From Stenotrophobium rhamnosiphilum (GTDB taxonomy: Bacteria > Pseudomonadota > Gammaproteobacteria > Nevskiales > Nevskiaceae): a stretch of DNA of 64,000 bases. The notes under the pieces are model-generated. The model ran no database searches. It was not told where the DNA came from and was given only the letters and a program-made list of their open reading frames with translations. Below are positions 16,800-26,883 of the stretch, in pieces (position 1 is the stretch's first letter; every line of letters begins with the position of its first letter). The translations under genes were made by a program, and so were the position numbers. The stretch covers positions 186,001-250,000 of the forward strand of contig NZ_QANS01000002.1 of assembly GCF_003052265.1 (NCBI RefSeq). Reading direction: 5' to 3'.

Positions 16800-17936
16800 T
16801 CAGGAAACGTATTCGACTACTTCAAGGCCAAAGCCCGAAATAGCCTGCATGCGCAGAGGCGCAGAGAGCACGCGCATTTTGCGCACGCCAAGGTCGGAAA
16901 GAATTTGTGCGCCGATACCATAGGTTCGCAGCACGCGATCAGGATCTGCATGATGCTCGTCGTGCGACGCTTTGTTCAGCGAAACAATCTGCTGCACAAG
17001 TTCACGCGCCGTTTCTGGTTTGCGCAGCAACACAAGAACGCCTTCGCCTTCATCAGCAATGCGCTTCATCGCATTGCGCAGCGGCCAGCCAAAGTTTTCG
17101 TGTTGAACGCCGAGAACATCCGCCAACATATTGCGAATATGCACGCGCACGAGCGTAGCTTTATTGGCATTGATCTCGCCCTTCACCATCGCCATGTGCA
17201 CGGTGTTGTCGATTGAATCCTGATACGTGACCAAACGGAAATCACCGAACTCGGTGTGCACCGAAGTTTCAGCGACGCGCTCAATCGTGTGTTCGTTGTC
17301 GAGGCGATAACGGATCAGATCGGCAATCGTGCCGAGTTTGACGCCATGCTCGCGTGCAAATTTTTCGAGATCAGGACGACGTGCCATCGTGCCGTCTTCG
17401 TTAAGAATCTCAACGATGACTGAGGCAGGCTCAAGACCAGACAAACGTGCAAGATCGCAACCAGCTTCGGTGTGACCTGCGCGCGTCAAGACGCCGCCAG
17501 GCTGTGCCATCAGCGGGAAGATATGGCCGGGCTGCACCAAATCTTCTGGCTTCGCATCAGCCTTCACTGCGGTGCGAATTGTGTGTGCGCGATCAAATGC
17601 AGAGATACCCGTCGTCACGCCTTCTGCTGCTTCAATCGAAACAGTGAACGCGGTCTTATGAACTTCTTCATTGCGCGAAACCATCTGCGGCAAGCGCAAC
17701 TGACGGCAGCGATCAGGCATCAGCGTGAGACAAATCAAGCCACGGCCGTAACGCGCCATAAAATTGATGTCTTCCGGGCGCACGAGACTGGCGGCCATCA
17801 GCAGGTCACCTTCGTTCTCGCGACCTTCGTCGTCCATGAGGATGACCATCTTGCCGGCTTTGAAGTCGGCGATGATGTCTTCAATCGGATCCAGCCCGCT
17901 GGCGCGTGGTGGATTGATGGATGCTACGTTGCTCAT
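16800..17936 (-). CDS. ribB: DHBP synthase with degenerate GTP cyclohydrolase II domain (RibBX type)
   Basis: 378 residues. The N-terminal 200 residues are a complete 3,4-dihydroxy-2-butanone-4-phosphate synthase: [31 protein letters not shown] and [16 protein letters not shown]. The C-terminal half has the outline of GTP cyclohydrolase II, but the zinc site (normally Cys in the ECLTGD...LRCDCG region) is replaced by [19 protein letters not shown], with no cysteines. So it should make the four-carbon unit of riboflavin but probably not open GTP; a separate ribA is expected elsewhere. Such RibBX proteins are known in Pseudomonas and rhizobia. Its start overlaps the ribE stop by four bases. Confidence 0.93.
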   Translation of the reverse strand: MSNVASINPPRASGLDPIEDIIADFKAGKMVILMDDEGRENEGDLLMAASLVRPEDINFMARYGRGLICLTLMPDRCRQLRLPQMVSRNEEVHKTAFTVSIEAAEGVTTGISAFDRAHTIRTAVKADAKPEDLVQPGHIFPLMAQPGGVLTRAGHTEAGCDLARLSGLEPASVIVEILNEDGTMARRPDLEKFAREHGVKLGTIADLIRYRLDNEHTIERVAETSVHTEFGDFRLVTYQDSIDNTVHMAMVKGEINANKATLVRVHIRNMLADVLGVQHENFGWPLRNAMKRIADEGEGVLVLLRKPETARELVQQIVSLNKASHDEHHADPDRVLRTYGIGAQILSDLGVRKMRVLSAPLRMQAISGFGLEVVEYVS

Positions 17937-18535
17937 TGTTCTTCCCTCGCCGTCAGCAATCGTTCGAGATAACGCGCAACCAAATCCACTTCTAGGTTGA
18001 CCGCGCCACCGACCTGCAACTGCCCTAACGCCGTATGACTCATCGTATGGGGGATGATGTTAACCCCGAAACGACGACCAGACACCTCATTGACCGTGAG
18101 GCTGATGCCGTCGATGCAAATGGAGCCCTTTTGGGCGATATACCGCGCCAATGGCGCGGGTGCTTCAAATTCCAGACGCCAGCTACGGGCATCGTCGCGC
18201 TTCTCAAGCAGATGGCCGACGCCATCGACATGACCGCTGACCATGTGACCGCCCAGTGGTTTGCTCGGCGTGAGGGCGCGTTCAAGGTTCACAACCTGAC
18301 CGACGACCCACGTTGCCGCCGTCGTACCGTTCAGCGTTTCTGCGGACAGATCTGCCACAAAGCCGCTTTCACGAAACTCCACTGCGGTCAGGCACACGCC
18401 ATTAACGGCAATGCTGTCGCCCAGCTGCGCACCGTCGAGATAACCGACTGGCGCTTTGATCAACATACGGCTGTCACCACCAACGATCTTGGCCTCGGCG
18501 ATGCTGCCCATGCTTTCGATAATGCCTGTGAACAT
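17933..18535 (-). CDS. ribE: Riboflavin synthase alpha chain
   Basis: 200 residues, two repeated lumazine-binding barrels as in all RibE/RibC proteins. The start MFTGIIESMGSI is the family hallmark. Repeat one contains GDSIAVNGVCLTAVE and repeat two contains KGSICIDGISLTVNEV. It dismutates two lumazine molecules into riboflavin. No RFN (FMN) riboswitch is visible upstream; the gene begins ten bases after the ribD stop, so it is driven from promoters further up the operon. Confidence 0.97.
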   Translation of the reverse strand: MFTGIIESMGSIAEAKIVGGDSRMLIKAPVGYLDGAQLGDSIAVNGVCLTAVEFRESGFVADLSAETLNGTTAATWVVGQVVNLERALTPSKPLGGHMVSGHVDGVGHLLEKRDDARSWRLEFEAPAPLARYIAQKGSICIDGISLTVNEVSGRRFGVNIIPHTMSHTALGQLQVGGAVNLEVDLVARYLERLLTAREEQ

Positions 18536-18545
18536 TCTCTATTCC

Positions 18546-19643
18546 TTAAACCGTCGCCGCGGGCACTGCGGTCAAACGCAGATCCGGGCCCACTGCGCGA
18601 ACATCGCGCCATTGCAAAGCAATACGTTGCGACAACTTTTCTAAATTCGGTAAACGCGCCAATGGCCGCGCCGCGTCACCCAACAAGCTAGGCGCAAGAT
18701 AAAGCACCAGCTCATCGACGACTTCAGCCTGCAGTAGTAGGCCCGCCAGCGTTGGCCCGCATTCCACTAATACTTCATTGATTTTGAGACGGCCCAACTC
18801 GGACATCGCCGCACTCATTGAAAAATATTCGCCATAACGATCCAGCTGCGCGACTTCAACGCCTGCTGGCTTTGCCAACTGCGACTGTGATTGCGACTGC
18901 GCCGTAAGCAAAATACGTCGCGCGCCGTCATTCCAAACTTTTGCGCTGGCGCTAACGCGACCACGCGGATCAAGCACGATGCGATCCGGTTGGCGCGAAG
19001 TCTCAACATGACGAACCGTCAGTTCCGGATCATCCGCCAAAACCGTAGCGCTGCTCGTTAACACCGCACCCGCTTCTGCACGTAGACGATGGACATCTGC
19101 ACGCGCTGCTTCAGACGTAATCCACTGCGATTCGCCATTGGCCATTGCTGTGCGGCCATCCAAGCTCGCCGCTAATTTCAGCGTGACAAACGGACGACCA
19201 CGCGTCATGCGCATGACAAATCCACGATTCAGTGCCTGCGCTTGCGCGTGCATCAAGCCACTTTCAACTTCGATACCCGCTGCACGCAAACGCTCCAAGC
19301 CTTTGCCAGCCACTTCCGGATTCGGGTCCTGCATTGCGGCCCAAACCTTGCGCACACCTGCAGCGATCAAACCATCCGCGCAAGGCGGCGTGCGTCCAAA
19401 GTGACTGCACGGCTCCAGCGTTACAAAAACATCTGCGCCGCGCGCTTTGTCGCCCGCCATACGCAATGCGTGAACTTCAGCGTGCGGTTCACCTGCACGC
19501 TCATGAAAACCTTCACCAACAATCACGCCATCACGAACAATGACGCAACCGACGCGTGGATTAGGCTGCGTGCTGTGTCGACCTTTTTCAGCCAACTGCA
19601 ACGCGCGCGCCATGTAGCCAGCGGCGTCTTTAAGATTTGTCAT
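18546..19643 (-). CDS. ribD: Riboflavin biosynthesis deaminase/reductase
   Basis: 365 residues from the ATG at 19643; an in-frame TTG three codons earlier is less likely. The N-terminal deaminase domain has the zinc site HAE (EPHAEVHAL) and [11 protein letters not shown]. The C-terminal reductase domain has [14 protein letters not shown] and DDPELTVRH. It performs the second and third steps from the GTP-derived pyrimidine. The start lies inside the end of nrdR (14-base overlap), the common nrdR-ribD pairing of Proteobacteria. Confidence 0.96.
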   Translation of the reverse strand: MTNLKDAAGYMARALQLAEKGRHSTQPNPRVGCVIVRDGVIVGEGFHERAGEPHAEVHALRMAGDKARGADVFVTLEPCSHFGRTPPCADGLIAAGVRKVWAAMQDPNPEVAGKGLERLRAAGIEVESGLMHAQAQALNRGFVMRMTRGRPFVTLKLAASLDGRTAMANGESQWITSEAARADVHRLRAEAGAVLTSSATVLADDPELTVRHVETSRQPDRIVLDPRGRVSASAKVWNDGARRILLTAQSQSQSQLAKPAGVEVAQLDRYGEYFSMSAAMSELGRLKINEVLVECGPTLAGLLLQAEVVDELVLYLAPSLLGDAARPLARLPNLEKLSQRIALQWRDVRAVGPDLRLTAVPAATV

Positions 19644-20139
19644 CCGACTCAATCAGCGTCATCTGACTACGACGCTCTTCGGCACTCGGCAACTTTTCCA
19701 AACGATCAATTTCTTCGCGGAAAGCGTTAACGTCTTTGAAGTCGCGATAGATCGAAGCAAAGCGAACATAAGCAACGTGATCGAGCTCATCCAACTGCTC
19801 CATCACCCACTCGCCGACTTGCTTAGAAGGCACTTCACGCTCACCGCTTTGGCGCAGCTTGCGCATGACCGTATCGATGGCGTGATCAATCTGATCTGGA
19901 GTTACCGCGCGCTTAAAACATGCGCTCTCAATACCGCCACGCAATTTGTCTTCTTTGAACGGTGCCAAATCGCCGTTGCGCTTGATGATGTTGGGCATCA
20001 ACAGCTGCGCTTTCTCGAACGTGGTGAAGCGCTGGCTGCAACGCTCACACTCGCGACGACGACGAACCTGCTCGCCCTCTTCAGTAAGGCGTGAGTCGAT
20101 GACTCTTGTATCTTCAGCCTTACAGAAGGGGCAATGCAT
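19630..20139 (-). CDS. nrdR: Transcriptional repressor NrdR
   Basis: 169 residues. The N-terminal zinc ribbon uses Cys3, Cys6, Cys31 and Cys34 ([19 protein letters not shown]), followed by the ATP-cone domain with [14 protein letters not shown]. NrdR senses nucleotide levels and represses ribonucleotide reductase genes. No nrd genes are in the window, so its targets are elsewhere. It begins six bases after glyA, so it is probably read from the glyA transcript. Confidence 0.97.
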   Translation of the reverse strand: MHCPFCKAEDTRVIDSRLTEEGEQVRRRRECERCSQRFTTFEKAQLLMPNIIKRNGDLAPFKEDKLRGGIESACFKRAVTPDQIDHAIDTVMRKLRQSGEREVPSKQVGEWVMEQLDELDHVAYVRFASIYRDFKDVNAFREEIDRLEKLPSAEERRSQMTLIESDDKS

Positions 20140-20145
20140 GATTTC

Positions 20146-21432
20146 TTAGGCCGCTTTCTTCGCAGCTTGATAAACCGGGAAGCGCGCGCAGAGCTGTTCA
20201 ACCTGACCACGTGCCTTGGCAATCGCCTCGTCAACACCGTTGCCAGCGCTCATCGCGTCAACAACGTCAGCAATCCAACCCGCAACTTCAGCCATTTCTT
20301 TCTCGCCAAATCCACGCGTGGTGGAAGCTGGCGATCCGATACGCAGACCTGAAGTGACAAATGCCGACTTCGGATCGTTAGGCACCGAGTTCTTGTTGAC
20401 GGTGATGTGGGCTTGGCCCAGCGCTGCTTCTGCGTCTTTACCCGTAACGTTACGAGCAATCAGATCAAGCAAGAACAAATGATTGTCAGTGCCGTTGGAA
20501 ACGACCTTGTAACCGCGATCCAAAAACACTTTGGCCATGGCACGTGCGTTAGCAACAACCTGCTTCTGATAAACCTTGAACTCAGGCGACAACGCTTCTT
20601 TGAACGCAACAGCCTTGGCAGCAATCACGTGCATCAGCGGGCCGCCCTGAATGCCGGGAAACACAGCAGACTGGAATTTCTTGTTGAAGTCTTCGCCCTG
20701 ACCCTTGGTCAGGATGATGCCGCCGCGCGGACCGCGCAGCGTCTTGTGCGTCGTACTGGTGACGACGTGTGCGTAAGGCAGCGGGCTTGGATATTCGCCA
20801 GCCGCAACGAGGCCTGCAACGTGAGCCATGTCGACCCAGAAGTAAGCGCCAACCTTGTCGGCGATCTCGCGCATGCGCTTCCAATCCTTAATGCGTGAGT
20901 AGGCAGAGAAGCCGCCAATCAGCATCTTTGGTTTGTGTTCAATCGCGAGACGTTCCATCTCGTCATAGTTGATCACGCCGGTCACAGGATCGAGGCCATA
21001 AGGCACGATCTTGTATTGCTTGCCGGAGAAGTTGGCCGGATGACCGTGCGTCAAGTGACCGCCTTGCGCGAGGTTCATGCCCATCACCGTGTCGCCCGGA
21101 TTCACCAGCGCGATGAACACTGCAGCATTCGCCTGCGCGCCAGAGTGCGGCTGCACGTTGGCGTAGTCGCAATCAAACAACTGCTTGAGGCGATCAATCG
21201 CCAGCGTCTCGGCAACGTCGACAAACTCGCAACCACCGTAGTAACGCTTGCCCGGATAACCTTCCGCGTACTTGTTGGTCAGCTGCGAACCTTGCGCTTC
21301 CATCACTGCTGGGCTGCAATAGTTTTCCGACGCAATCAGTTCGATATGCGCTTCCTGACGATGTTCTTCAGCCTGAATAGCGGCCTTGAGTTCCGGATCA
21401 AACTGGGCGAGAGACTTGGCGTTCGTCCACAT
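20146..21432 (-). CDS. glyA: Serine hydroxymethyltransferase
   Basis: 428 residues. [13 protein letters not shown] near residue 30, [11 protein letters not shown], and the pyridoxal-phosphate lysine in [14 protein letters not shown] are diagnostic. It interconverts serine and glycine while charging tetrahydrofolate with a one-carbon unit, feeding purine, thymidylate and thiamine synthesis. AGGA precedes the ATG by about eleven bases on the minus strand. It lies 50 bases after the nadA stop with a small hairpin and repeated motif in the gap. Confidence 0.98.
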   Translation of the reverse strand: MWTNAKSLAQFDPELKAAIQAEEHRQEAHIELIASENYCSPAVMEAQGSQLTNKYAEGYPGKRYYGGCEFVDVAETLAIDRLKQLFDCDYANVQPHSGAQANAAVFIALVNPGDTVMGMNLAQGGHLTHGHPANFSGKQYKIVPYGLDPVTGVINYDEMERLAIEHKPKMLIGGFSAYSRIKDWKRMREIADKVGAYFWVDMAHVAGLVAAGEYPSPLPYAHVVTSTTHKTLRGPRGGIILTKGQGEDFNKKFQSAVFPGIQGGPLMHVIAAKAVAFKEALSPEFKVYQKQVVANARAMAKVFLDRGYKVVSNGTDNHLFLLDLIARNVTGKDAEAALGQAHITVNKNSVPNDPKSAFVTSGLRIGSPASTTRGFGEKEMAEVAGWIADVVDAMSAGNGVDEAIAKARGQVEQLCARFPVYQAAKKAA

Positions 21433-21474
21433 GCAAATGCATTCCTATTTAATTATGTTCTGCAAATGCAGAAC
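21432..21474 (-). promoter_or_regulatory. glyA leader with hairpin and repeated TGCAAATGCA
   Basis: The 10-mer TGCAAATGCA occurs at 21432-21441 (touching the glyA start codon) and again at 21461-21470. The second copy forms the tip of an 8-bp hairpin (GTTCTGCA/TGCAGAAC, 21457-21474). There is no T-run after the stem in the minus direction, so it does not look like a nadA terminator. It may be an operator or an attenuator for glyA. Confidence 0.4.
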
Positions 21475-21482
21475 GGAAAAAA

Positions 21483-22580
21483 TCAGTCGACCACTTCCAA
21501 CATCAAATTGAGCGCAGCACGTGCAGGCTTGGCGATTTCGCTTGGCACGCGAATGCGATTGACGACGTTGCCTGCAACCAAGTTGTCGAGCACCCAAGCA
21601 AGGTGCTGCGGATCGGTGCGGAACATCGTTGAGCACATGCACACCGTCGGCGACATGAACTGCACGGTGATGTTTTTGGATTTCACTTCGTCAGCAAGAC
21701 GATTGACCAGATTCAGCTCGGTGCCGACCAGCCAATGCGTGCCGGGCGCGGAGGCACGCACAGTGCGCAAGATGGTTTCGGTGGAACCGACCACATCCGA
21801 CATCTGCACCACTTCGTAATTATTTTCCGGATGGCTGATGACTTTGCCTTCGGGAAACTGCTTGCGGAAATTGTTGATGTGCGACGCTTGGAACATCTGG
21901 TGCACAGAGCAGAAGCCCTTCCACAGAATCATTTTGGCGTTACGAATTTCATCGTCGGTGAGACCACCGCGCGGCTTCATGAAATCCCAAGTCACCATCT
22001 GCTCAAGCGGAATGCCCATACGCACGCCGGTGTTGCGACCCAAATGTTGGTCTGGGAAGAACAACACTTTTTCGCGGCGCGAGAACGACCATTCGAGCAC
22101 GCCACGAGCATTGCTGGACGTGCAAACGATGCCGCCATGGTTACCGCAGAAAGCTTTGAGATCAGCTGCCGAGTTGATGTAAGTCACTGGCGTGACTTTC
22201 TCGTCTGGATCAAGAATCTGGGAAATCTCTTCCCAACACTTTTTGACCTTCACGAGATTCGCCATGTCGGCCATTGAACAACCTGCAGCCAGATCCGGCA
22301 GGATCACCGTGCGCTTGCCGTCAGTGACGATATCCGCCACCTCAGCCATAAAGTGCACGCCACAGAAAATAATGAACTCGGCGTCGGTCGTCGCCGCGAG
22401 TTGTGAGAGCTTTAAGGAATCGCCAGTAAAATCGGCGTGTTTGAACACCTCATTACGCTGGTAATGGTGCCCAAGAATGGCTAAACGCTTACCCAAGATA
22501 TTCTTGGCAGCGACGATGCGGGCATCGCACTCGCCATCGTCGAGCAGGTTAAATTCATCAATTTTTAGAGCCGCGGACAT
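21483..22580 (-). CDS. nadA: Quinolinate synthase A
   Basis: 365 residues, a typical NadA. The triplicated fold carries ILGHHYQRNEVFKHAD near the N-terminus. Likely [4Fe-4S] cysteines lie in FCGVHFMAE, GCSMADM, CTSSNARG and the CMCSTMFRTDP C-terminal motif. It condenses iminoaspartate with dihydroxyacetone phosphate to quinolinate for NAD synthesis; nadC for the next step is at 34349 and nadB is not in the window. A TAAAAT hexamer inside GCTAAAATTAGC lies about 45 bases upstream and may be the -10 box. Confidence 0.97.
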   Translation of the reverse strand: MSAALKIDEFNLLDDGECDARIVAAKNILGKRLAILGHHYQRNEVFKHADFTGDSLKLSQLAATTDAEFIIFCGVHFMAEVADIVTDGKRTVILPDLAAGCSMADMANLVKVKKCWEEISQILDPDEKVTPVTYINSAADLKAFCGNHGGIVCTSSNARGVLEWSFSRREKVLFFPDQHLGRNTGVRMGIPLEQMVTWDFMKPRGGLTDDEIRNAKMILWKGFCSVHQMFQASHINNFRKQFPEGKVISHPENNYEVVQMSDVVGSTETILRTVRASAPGTHWLVGTELNLVNRLADEVKSKNITVQFMSPTVCMCSTMFRTDPQHLAWVLDNLVAGNVVNRIRVPSEIAKPARAALNLMLEVVD

Positions 22581-22734
22581 CTTTAATCCTCGCAGCAGCC
22601 GTATCGGCCATCAAAGACCGCTAATTTTAGCGTACTGACGCCCCCCGCGTCTGATTTCCGCGGGTTATTTCTATCTGCAGACGAGTGATTTTTGATAAAC
22701 ACATTTAGTATTTATTGATATTTATGAACATCAA

Positions 22735-22766
22735 TAAAAATGCCACCCGCAGTTTGCGGGTGGCAT
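22735..22766 (-). terminator. Intrinsic terminator of the lipoprotein gene
   Basis: An 11-bp stem (ATGCCACCCGC / GCGGGTGGCAT, 22740-22766) is followed on the minus strand by TTTTTA. It sits 20 bases past the stop of the gene ending at 22786. Confidence 0.88.
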
Positions 22767-22785
22767 TGAGTTTTTGAGCTAGCGC

Positions 22786-24174
22786 TTAAGGGCAGGTCGA
22801 CGGCGTTACGCCGACACCAACGCCCAGCTTAGTCGTATCAGTTTTGGTGGTGTCCGTTGAAAGCACAGCCGCAACCGTTACGCAGGTCTTATCCGGTTTA
22901 CGTGAAACGGCAACGCCAGCGGTATCTGGAGCATTCCCAATCGATACGTCAGCCGGAACGCTCGTTGCCCAGACGGTGTCGTGAGTTAGGTCCTGGAGAA
23001 TATCTACTCCGTCGATAACCTGCTTAAAGGTGCCGACCGAGTGGAAGTGATCATAAAAACCTTGCGTCGGAATTACCGGATTTTCATCCGTCGATAAGAT
23101 TTCAAAATTAGTTAATACAGCCTTCTGAGTGGTGATCGTCAACGGCGGGCTCGCCGTCACCAAAGACTTGAAGTTGGCAACAACGTTCGTTGTACCGACG
23201 GCAAGAGCTGTAGCCACGTTACCGCCAAAAGCTAAAATGCCCGTGCTACCGATAGACTTCAAAGTAGCTTGCAATGAAAGATCTTGCGTGTCGCCATTGT
23301 GCAAGGTTGCAATAACCTTGAGCGCTTCGCGTGTACCAACAACAAGCGGAATCGCAGGATTAAAAACGGGATTGTGCTGCACGCTCAGGGACTGAATACC
23401 AGAGACCTTCACCTCTGTATTGGTGTACTCAAAGCGCGTACCTGGGCAGGCACTAAAATTAGCTGTGACAGTGATGCCACCACTCGTCGGCGACAAACCT
23501 GTTACGAGCCCACCACCAACCGCTGAACCAGGAACCGGTGTCGTCACTTGGATGTAATCGTTACGCGGATCATCCGGCGTACTCCACTCGGCATTACCCG
23601 TCACGTTTTGAACGACCACTAAGTCATCTTTGTCACGCAATTTGGCATAGGCGTAAAACTGTTGTGTTGAGCCCGTCGCAATACTCAAAGGGCTCGCAGC
23701 AGCAGCCGTTGAATCAAACTGCGACGTCGACAGAATGATGCTCTCTGGCTCACGCACAATCACTTCAATGCTGGTGGTCACGCCAACGTAATCAGCTGTG
23801 ATAACAGCGCGGCCAGCACGAACAGGCGTAATCACGCCCTTGGGGAAAACACGACCAGGCGTGGTTGGATCCGGCTCAGTGCCGTCGCTTACGCGAACAA
23901 TATCTGGGCTCGATGAAGTCCACTCGGTGCCAGCGCGCGTAGTGAAATCAGCTGAAGTATTGCTCTCAAAAACAGCAATAATGCCGAGCTGCTGGCGGAG
24001 GCACTGATACCCCAACACTTGGACATTTGCAGGTAAAACGACTACCTGATCGCCAACCTTGCTCGACATCAGCAGGTGATCAACCTTATCGCCCTTGCCC
24101 ACACCATTACATGCAGCGAGCGCAGTCAGCGCTAACACGCAAAACATCTGGCGCAACCCGCGCAGTGCAGCCAT
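22786..24174 (-). CDS. Putative lipoprotein with bacterial Ig-like (Big2) repeats
   Basis: 462 residues. A signal peptide ends in a lipobox (LTALAAC, lipidated Cys22). After this come beta-rich repeats with Big2-like phrases such as WTSSSPDIVRVSDG, GRAVITADYVGV and WATSVPADVSIG, suggesting three or four Ig-like domains. The C-terminus has a short TDTTK tandem. A clear ribosome site (GAGGAG, six bases before ATG) supports the start. It lies 44 bases after aspS on the same strand and has its own terminator. I do not recognise a specific function; a surface or periplasmic structural or adhesive role is the general expectation. Confidence 0.8.
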   Translation of the reverse strand: MAALRGLRQMFCVLALTALAACNGVGKGDKVDHLLMSSKVGDQVVVLPANVQVLGYQCLRQQLGIIAVFESNTSADFTTRAGTEWTSSSPDIVRVSDGTEPDPTTPGRVFPKGVITPVRAGRAVITADYVGVTTSIEVIVREPESIILSTSQFDSTAAAASPLSIATGSTQQFYAYAKLRDKDDLVVVQNVTGNAEWSTPDDPRNDYIQVTTPVPGSAVGGGLVTGLSPTSGGITVTANFSACPGTRFEYTNTEVKVSGIQSLSVQHNPVFNPAIPLVVGTREALKVIATLHNGDTQDLSLQATLKSIGSTGILAFGGNVATALAVGTTNVVANFKSLVTASPPLTITTQKAVLTNFEILSTDENPVIPTQGFYDHFHSVGTFKQVIDGVDILQDLTHDTVWATSVPADVSIGNAPDTAGVAVSRKPDKTCVTVAAVLSTDTTKTDTTKLGVGVGVTPSTCP

Positions 24175-24218
24175 CAGCTACTCCTCAAAAAATTCTTATG
24201 CAACTTCGCCTTCATTGA

Positions 24219-26027
24219 TTAAGCAGGCGTTGAAGACTTGGCGGCGTCCTTCGCAGGCACCGTGGATTTAATATGCAATTCACGCAGCTGACGTGCATCG
24301 ACCATGCCCGGCGCATTGGTCAGCGGACAAGCTGCCGTCTGCGTTTTCGGGAACGCGATCACTTCGCGGATGCTCTGGCCGCCAACCATCAGCATGATCA
24401 TGCGATCAAGGCCGAGTGCGAGGCCGCCATGCGGAGGCGCGCCATAGCTAAGTGCTTCGAGCAAGAAGCCAAACTTCTCTTGCTGCTCGTCGGCACCGAT
24501 ACCCAAAAGGTCGAACACAGCCTGCTGCACTTCCGGGCGATGGATACGCACGGAGCCGCCGCCAATTTCGACGCCATTGAGAACGATGTCATAGCCCTGT
24601 GACAGTACAGTCCCCGGATTGTTCCGAAGTTCATCAGCTGATTGAACCTTAGGCGCGGTGAACGGATGGTGAGGCGAAACCCAACGGCCGCCTTCCTTGT
24701 CATCCCACTCAAACATTGGCCAATCAACCACCCAAAGCGCACGCCAACCACCAGCCGTCAGACCGAGATCGTTGCCGATCTTGAGACGCAAGGCGCCGAG
24801 CGCATCGGAAACCACTTTGTAGGTATCAGCGCCGAAGAACACGACGTCGCCATCGACAGCACCGGTGCGTTCAAAAATGCTGGTGAGTGCGGCGTCATGA
24901 ATGTTCTTGACGATTGGCGACGTCAGGCCATCGCGGCCCTTCGTGCTCCACTCTTTAACGACGATGTAGGCCAAGCCCTTGGCGCCGTAGTTCTTAACGA
25001 AATTGGTGTAGCCGTCGATCTGACCGCGCGACAATTTGTCAGCGCCGCCAGGCACGCGCAGTGCAGTGACGCGGCTCTTTGGATCGTTGGCTGGGCCAGA
25101 GAAAACCTTGAAGTCGACGTCGGTGACGAGGTCTTTCACATCGACCAGTTCCAGCGGGTTACGCAAGTCTGGCTTGTCGGAACCAAAGCGACGCATGGCT
25201 TCTTCAAAGCTCATGTGCGGCAGCGTGCCGAGATCAACGCCAAGCGTGTCTTTCCACAAACCGACAACAAGGCCTTCGATCATTTTCATGATCTCGTCCT
25301 GAGTCATAAACGAAGTCTCAACGTCGAGCTGAGTGAACTCAGGCTGACGATCAGCACGCAAATCTTCATCGCGGAAGCAACGTGCGATCTGATAATAGCG
25401 ATCAAGGCCTGACATCATCAGCAACTGCTTGAACAATTGCGGTGACTGCGGCAGCGCAAAGAATTGCCCAGCGTGCGTACGGCTGGGCACGAGATAGTCG
25501 CGTGCGCCTTCAGGCGTTGCTCGCGTCAGGATCGGCGTCTCAACGTCGATAAAGCCATTCGTATCCATATAGGTACGAATTTGCTTGACCACGTCATGGC
25601 GCATCTTCAGATTTTTCTGCATCTGCGGACGACGCAGATCGATGTAGCGATACTTCAGACGCGTGTCTTCGCCAACGGTTTCATCATCGGGATGGAACGG
25701 CGGCGTCTCAGCTTTATTCAGGAGCTCAACTTCTTTACCCAGCACTTCAATCTTGCCGCTGGAAAGGTTGGCGTTTTCAGTGCCCGCAGGACGCGGACGC
25801 ACGCGGCCAGTGATTTTGACGACGTATTCCGAGCGCAGCTTGTCAGCAGCTGCAAATGCTTCAACCGCATCTGGATCGAACACGCATTGCAGCAGACCTT
25901 CGCGATCACGCAGGTCGATAAAGATAACGCCGCCATGGTCGCGGCGACGGTGAACCCAGCCGCTAACGGTGACAGTTTGGCCGGTCAGTGCTTCAGTGAC
26001 CTGACCACAGTAATGAGTACGCATCAT
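24219..26027 (-). CDS. aspS: Aspartyl-tRNA synthetase (likely non-discriminating)
   Basis: 602 residues, bacterial AspRS with the OB-fold anticodon domain, class II catalytic core (motif 2 [14 protein letters not shown], motif 3 [12 protein letters not shown]) and the inserted GAD domain. The start has two Met codons (26027 and 26024). With both counted, residue 31 is His in [10 protein letters not shown], where E. coli has Leu; in Pseudomonas aeruginosa AspRS His31 is linked to relaxed recognition of tRNA-Asn. The nearby RPAGTEN loop (79-85) also resembles the Pseudomonas type. This suggests it charges both tRNA-Asp and tRNA-Asn, with GatCAB amidation elsewhere. Confidence 0.95.
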   Translation of the reverse strand: MMRTHYCGQVTEALTGQTVTVSGWVHRRRDHGGVIFIDLRDREGLLQCVFDPDAVEAFAAADKLRSEYVVKITGRVRPRPAGTENANLSSGKIEVLGKEVELLNKAETPPFHPDDETVGEDTRLKYRYIDLRRPQMQKNLKMRHDVVKQIRTYMDTNGFIDVETPILTRATPEGARDYLVPSRTHAGQFFALPQSPQLFKQLLMMSGLDRYYQIARCFRDEDLRADRQPEFTQLDVETSFMTQDEIMKMIEGLVVGLWKDTLGVDLGTLPHMSFEEAMRRFGSDKPDLRNPLELVDVKDLVTDVDFKVFSGPANDPKSRVTALRVPGGADKLSRGQIDGYTNFVKNYGAKGLAYIVVKEWSTKGRDGLTSPIVKNIHDAALTSIFERTGAVDGDVVFFGADTYKVVSDALGALRLKIGNDLGLTAGGWRALWVVDWPMFEWDDKEGGRWVSPHHPFTAPKVQSADELRNNPGTVLSQGYDIVLNGVEIGGGSVRIHRPEVQQAVFDLLGIGADEQQEKFGFLLEALSYGAPPHGGLALGLDRMIMLMVGGQSIREVIAFPKTQTAACPLTNAPGMVDARQLRELHIKSTVPAKDAAKSSTPA

Positions 26028-26208
26028 GGAACTATTCGTCGCTTAAGTATGAAAAATGCGCCACCCGCAGTCGGCAAAAGCGCAATCAAGATTGTTATAA
26101 ATGATACTCAAAATATTAAATTTTGAATACTTAGTAACAAACCTATCGCGATTGAGCCCAGTGCGGGTGGGTCGAAAATATGGTTACAAATCCAACGTTG
26201 GAGCTAGT

Positions 26209-26847
26209 TTACCCGCGCACCGCATTTGCCGCACGCGCTTGAGCGCTGTAAGCCGTGAGTTTTTCCACATCTGGAGCCACTACACCGAGTGAAATGACCA
26301 AACGCAGGGCCTCTTCCACCGGCATCTCAAGCCAAATCACATCCTGTTTAGGCACTAAAAGCAGAAATCCGGAGGTGGGATTGGGCGTCGTCGGTACAAA
26401 AACCGTCACCAACTCCTGCCCCACCTGATCCTGGAGTTGTTTAGGCGTATCAGCGGTCTGGAATGCGATGCTCCAGGTTCCTGCATGCGGATAACGGATC
26501 AGCAAAGCGTGACGAAATGCCACCGCATTGCCGGAAAACAGCGTCTCCGCCAATTTTTTCATGCCGCCGTAAACGGAGCGCACCAAGGGAATATGCCCGA
26601 GCGCGCTTTCCGCCCAACTCAAACCGCGTCTACCAATGTAATTCGCGGCCAGTGCGCCGGTGCCCAGCACCAGCACGATACTCAGCAACACTCCAAAGCC
26701 CGGAAAATCAGGGCGCAGCGCCGCAGGCAGCAGCAGCAAGCTGGTATCAAGGATGTTCACCACAAAGCGAATCACCAACAAGGTGACGGCCAGCGGCAGC
26801 CAGATCAACAGGCCCGCAATAAACCAACGCCGTAGTAAACGATTCAT
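26209..26847 (-). CDS. DUF502 family membrane protein
   Basis: 212 residues from the ATG at 26847; the frame reaches back to a TTG at 26871. Two membrane segments lie at the N-terminus (FIAGLLIWLPLAVTLLVI and VLLSIVLVLGTGALAANYIG), followed by IPLVRSVYGGMKKLAE and a cytosolic beta domain with TTPNPTSGFLLLVP, all DUF502 hallmarks. Function unknown; a neighbour of aspS and FmdB genes in many Gammaproteobacteria. The 180-base gap before aspS holds nothing I recognise apart from AT-rich sequence. Confidence 0.88.
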   Translation of the reverse strand: MNRLLRRWFIAGLLIWLPLAVTLLVIRFVVNILDTSLLLLPAALRPDFPGFGVLLSIVLVLGTGALAANYIGRRGLSWAESALGHIPLVRSVYGGMKKLAETLFSGNAVAFRHALLIRYPHAGTWSIAFQTADTPKQLQDQVGQELVTVFVPTTPNPTSGFLLLVPKQDVIWLEMPVEEALRLVISLGVVAPDVEKLTAYSAQARAANAVRG

Positions 26848-26883
26848 GTCCTTGGCCCCCGGCCTTAACAAACTTTGTACAAC

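Noticed and set aside
16800-17936. Bifunctional RibBA with active GTP cyclohydrolase II
   Set aside because: The zinc-binding cysteines of the second domain are absent.
17933-20139. FMN riboswitch before the riboflavin genes
   Set aside because: Gaps between nrdR, ribD, ribE and ribB are too short or overlapping, and no RFN-like conserved segments are seen.
20935-21819. A 294-codon plus-strand frame across glyA and nadA
   Set aside because: It runs antisense through two well-defined genes and shows no family motifs.
24642-25412. A 256-codon plus-strand frame opposite aspS
   Set aside because: Shadow of aspS; no motifs and no ribosome site.
22742-26065. Shared 12-mer GCCACCCGCAGT in the terminator at 22742 and in the gap near 26054
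   Set aside because: Too short and only two copies; likely coincidence in GC-rich stems.
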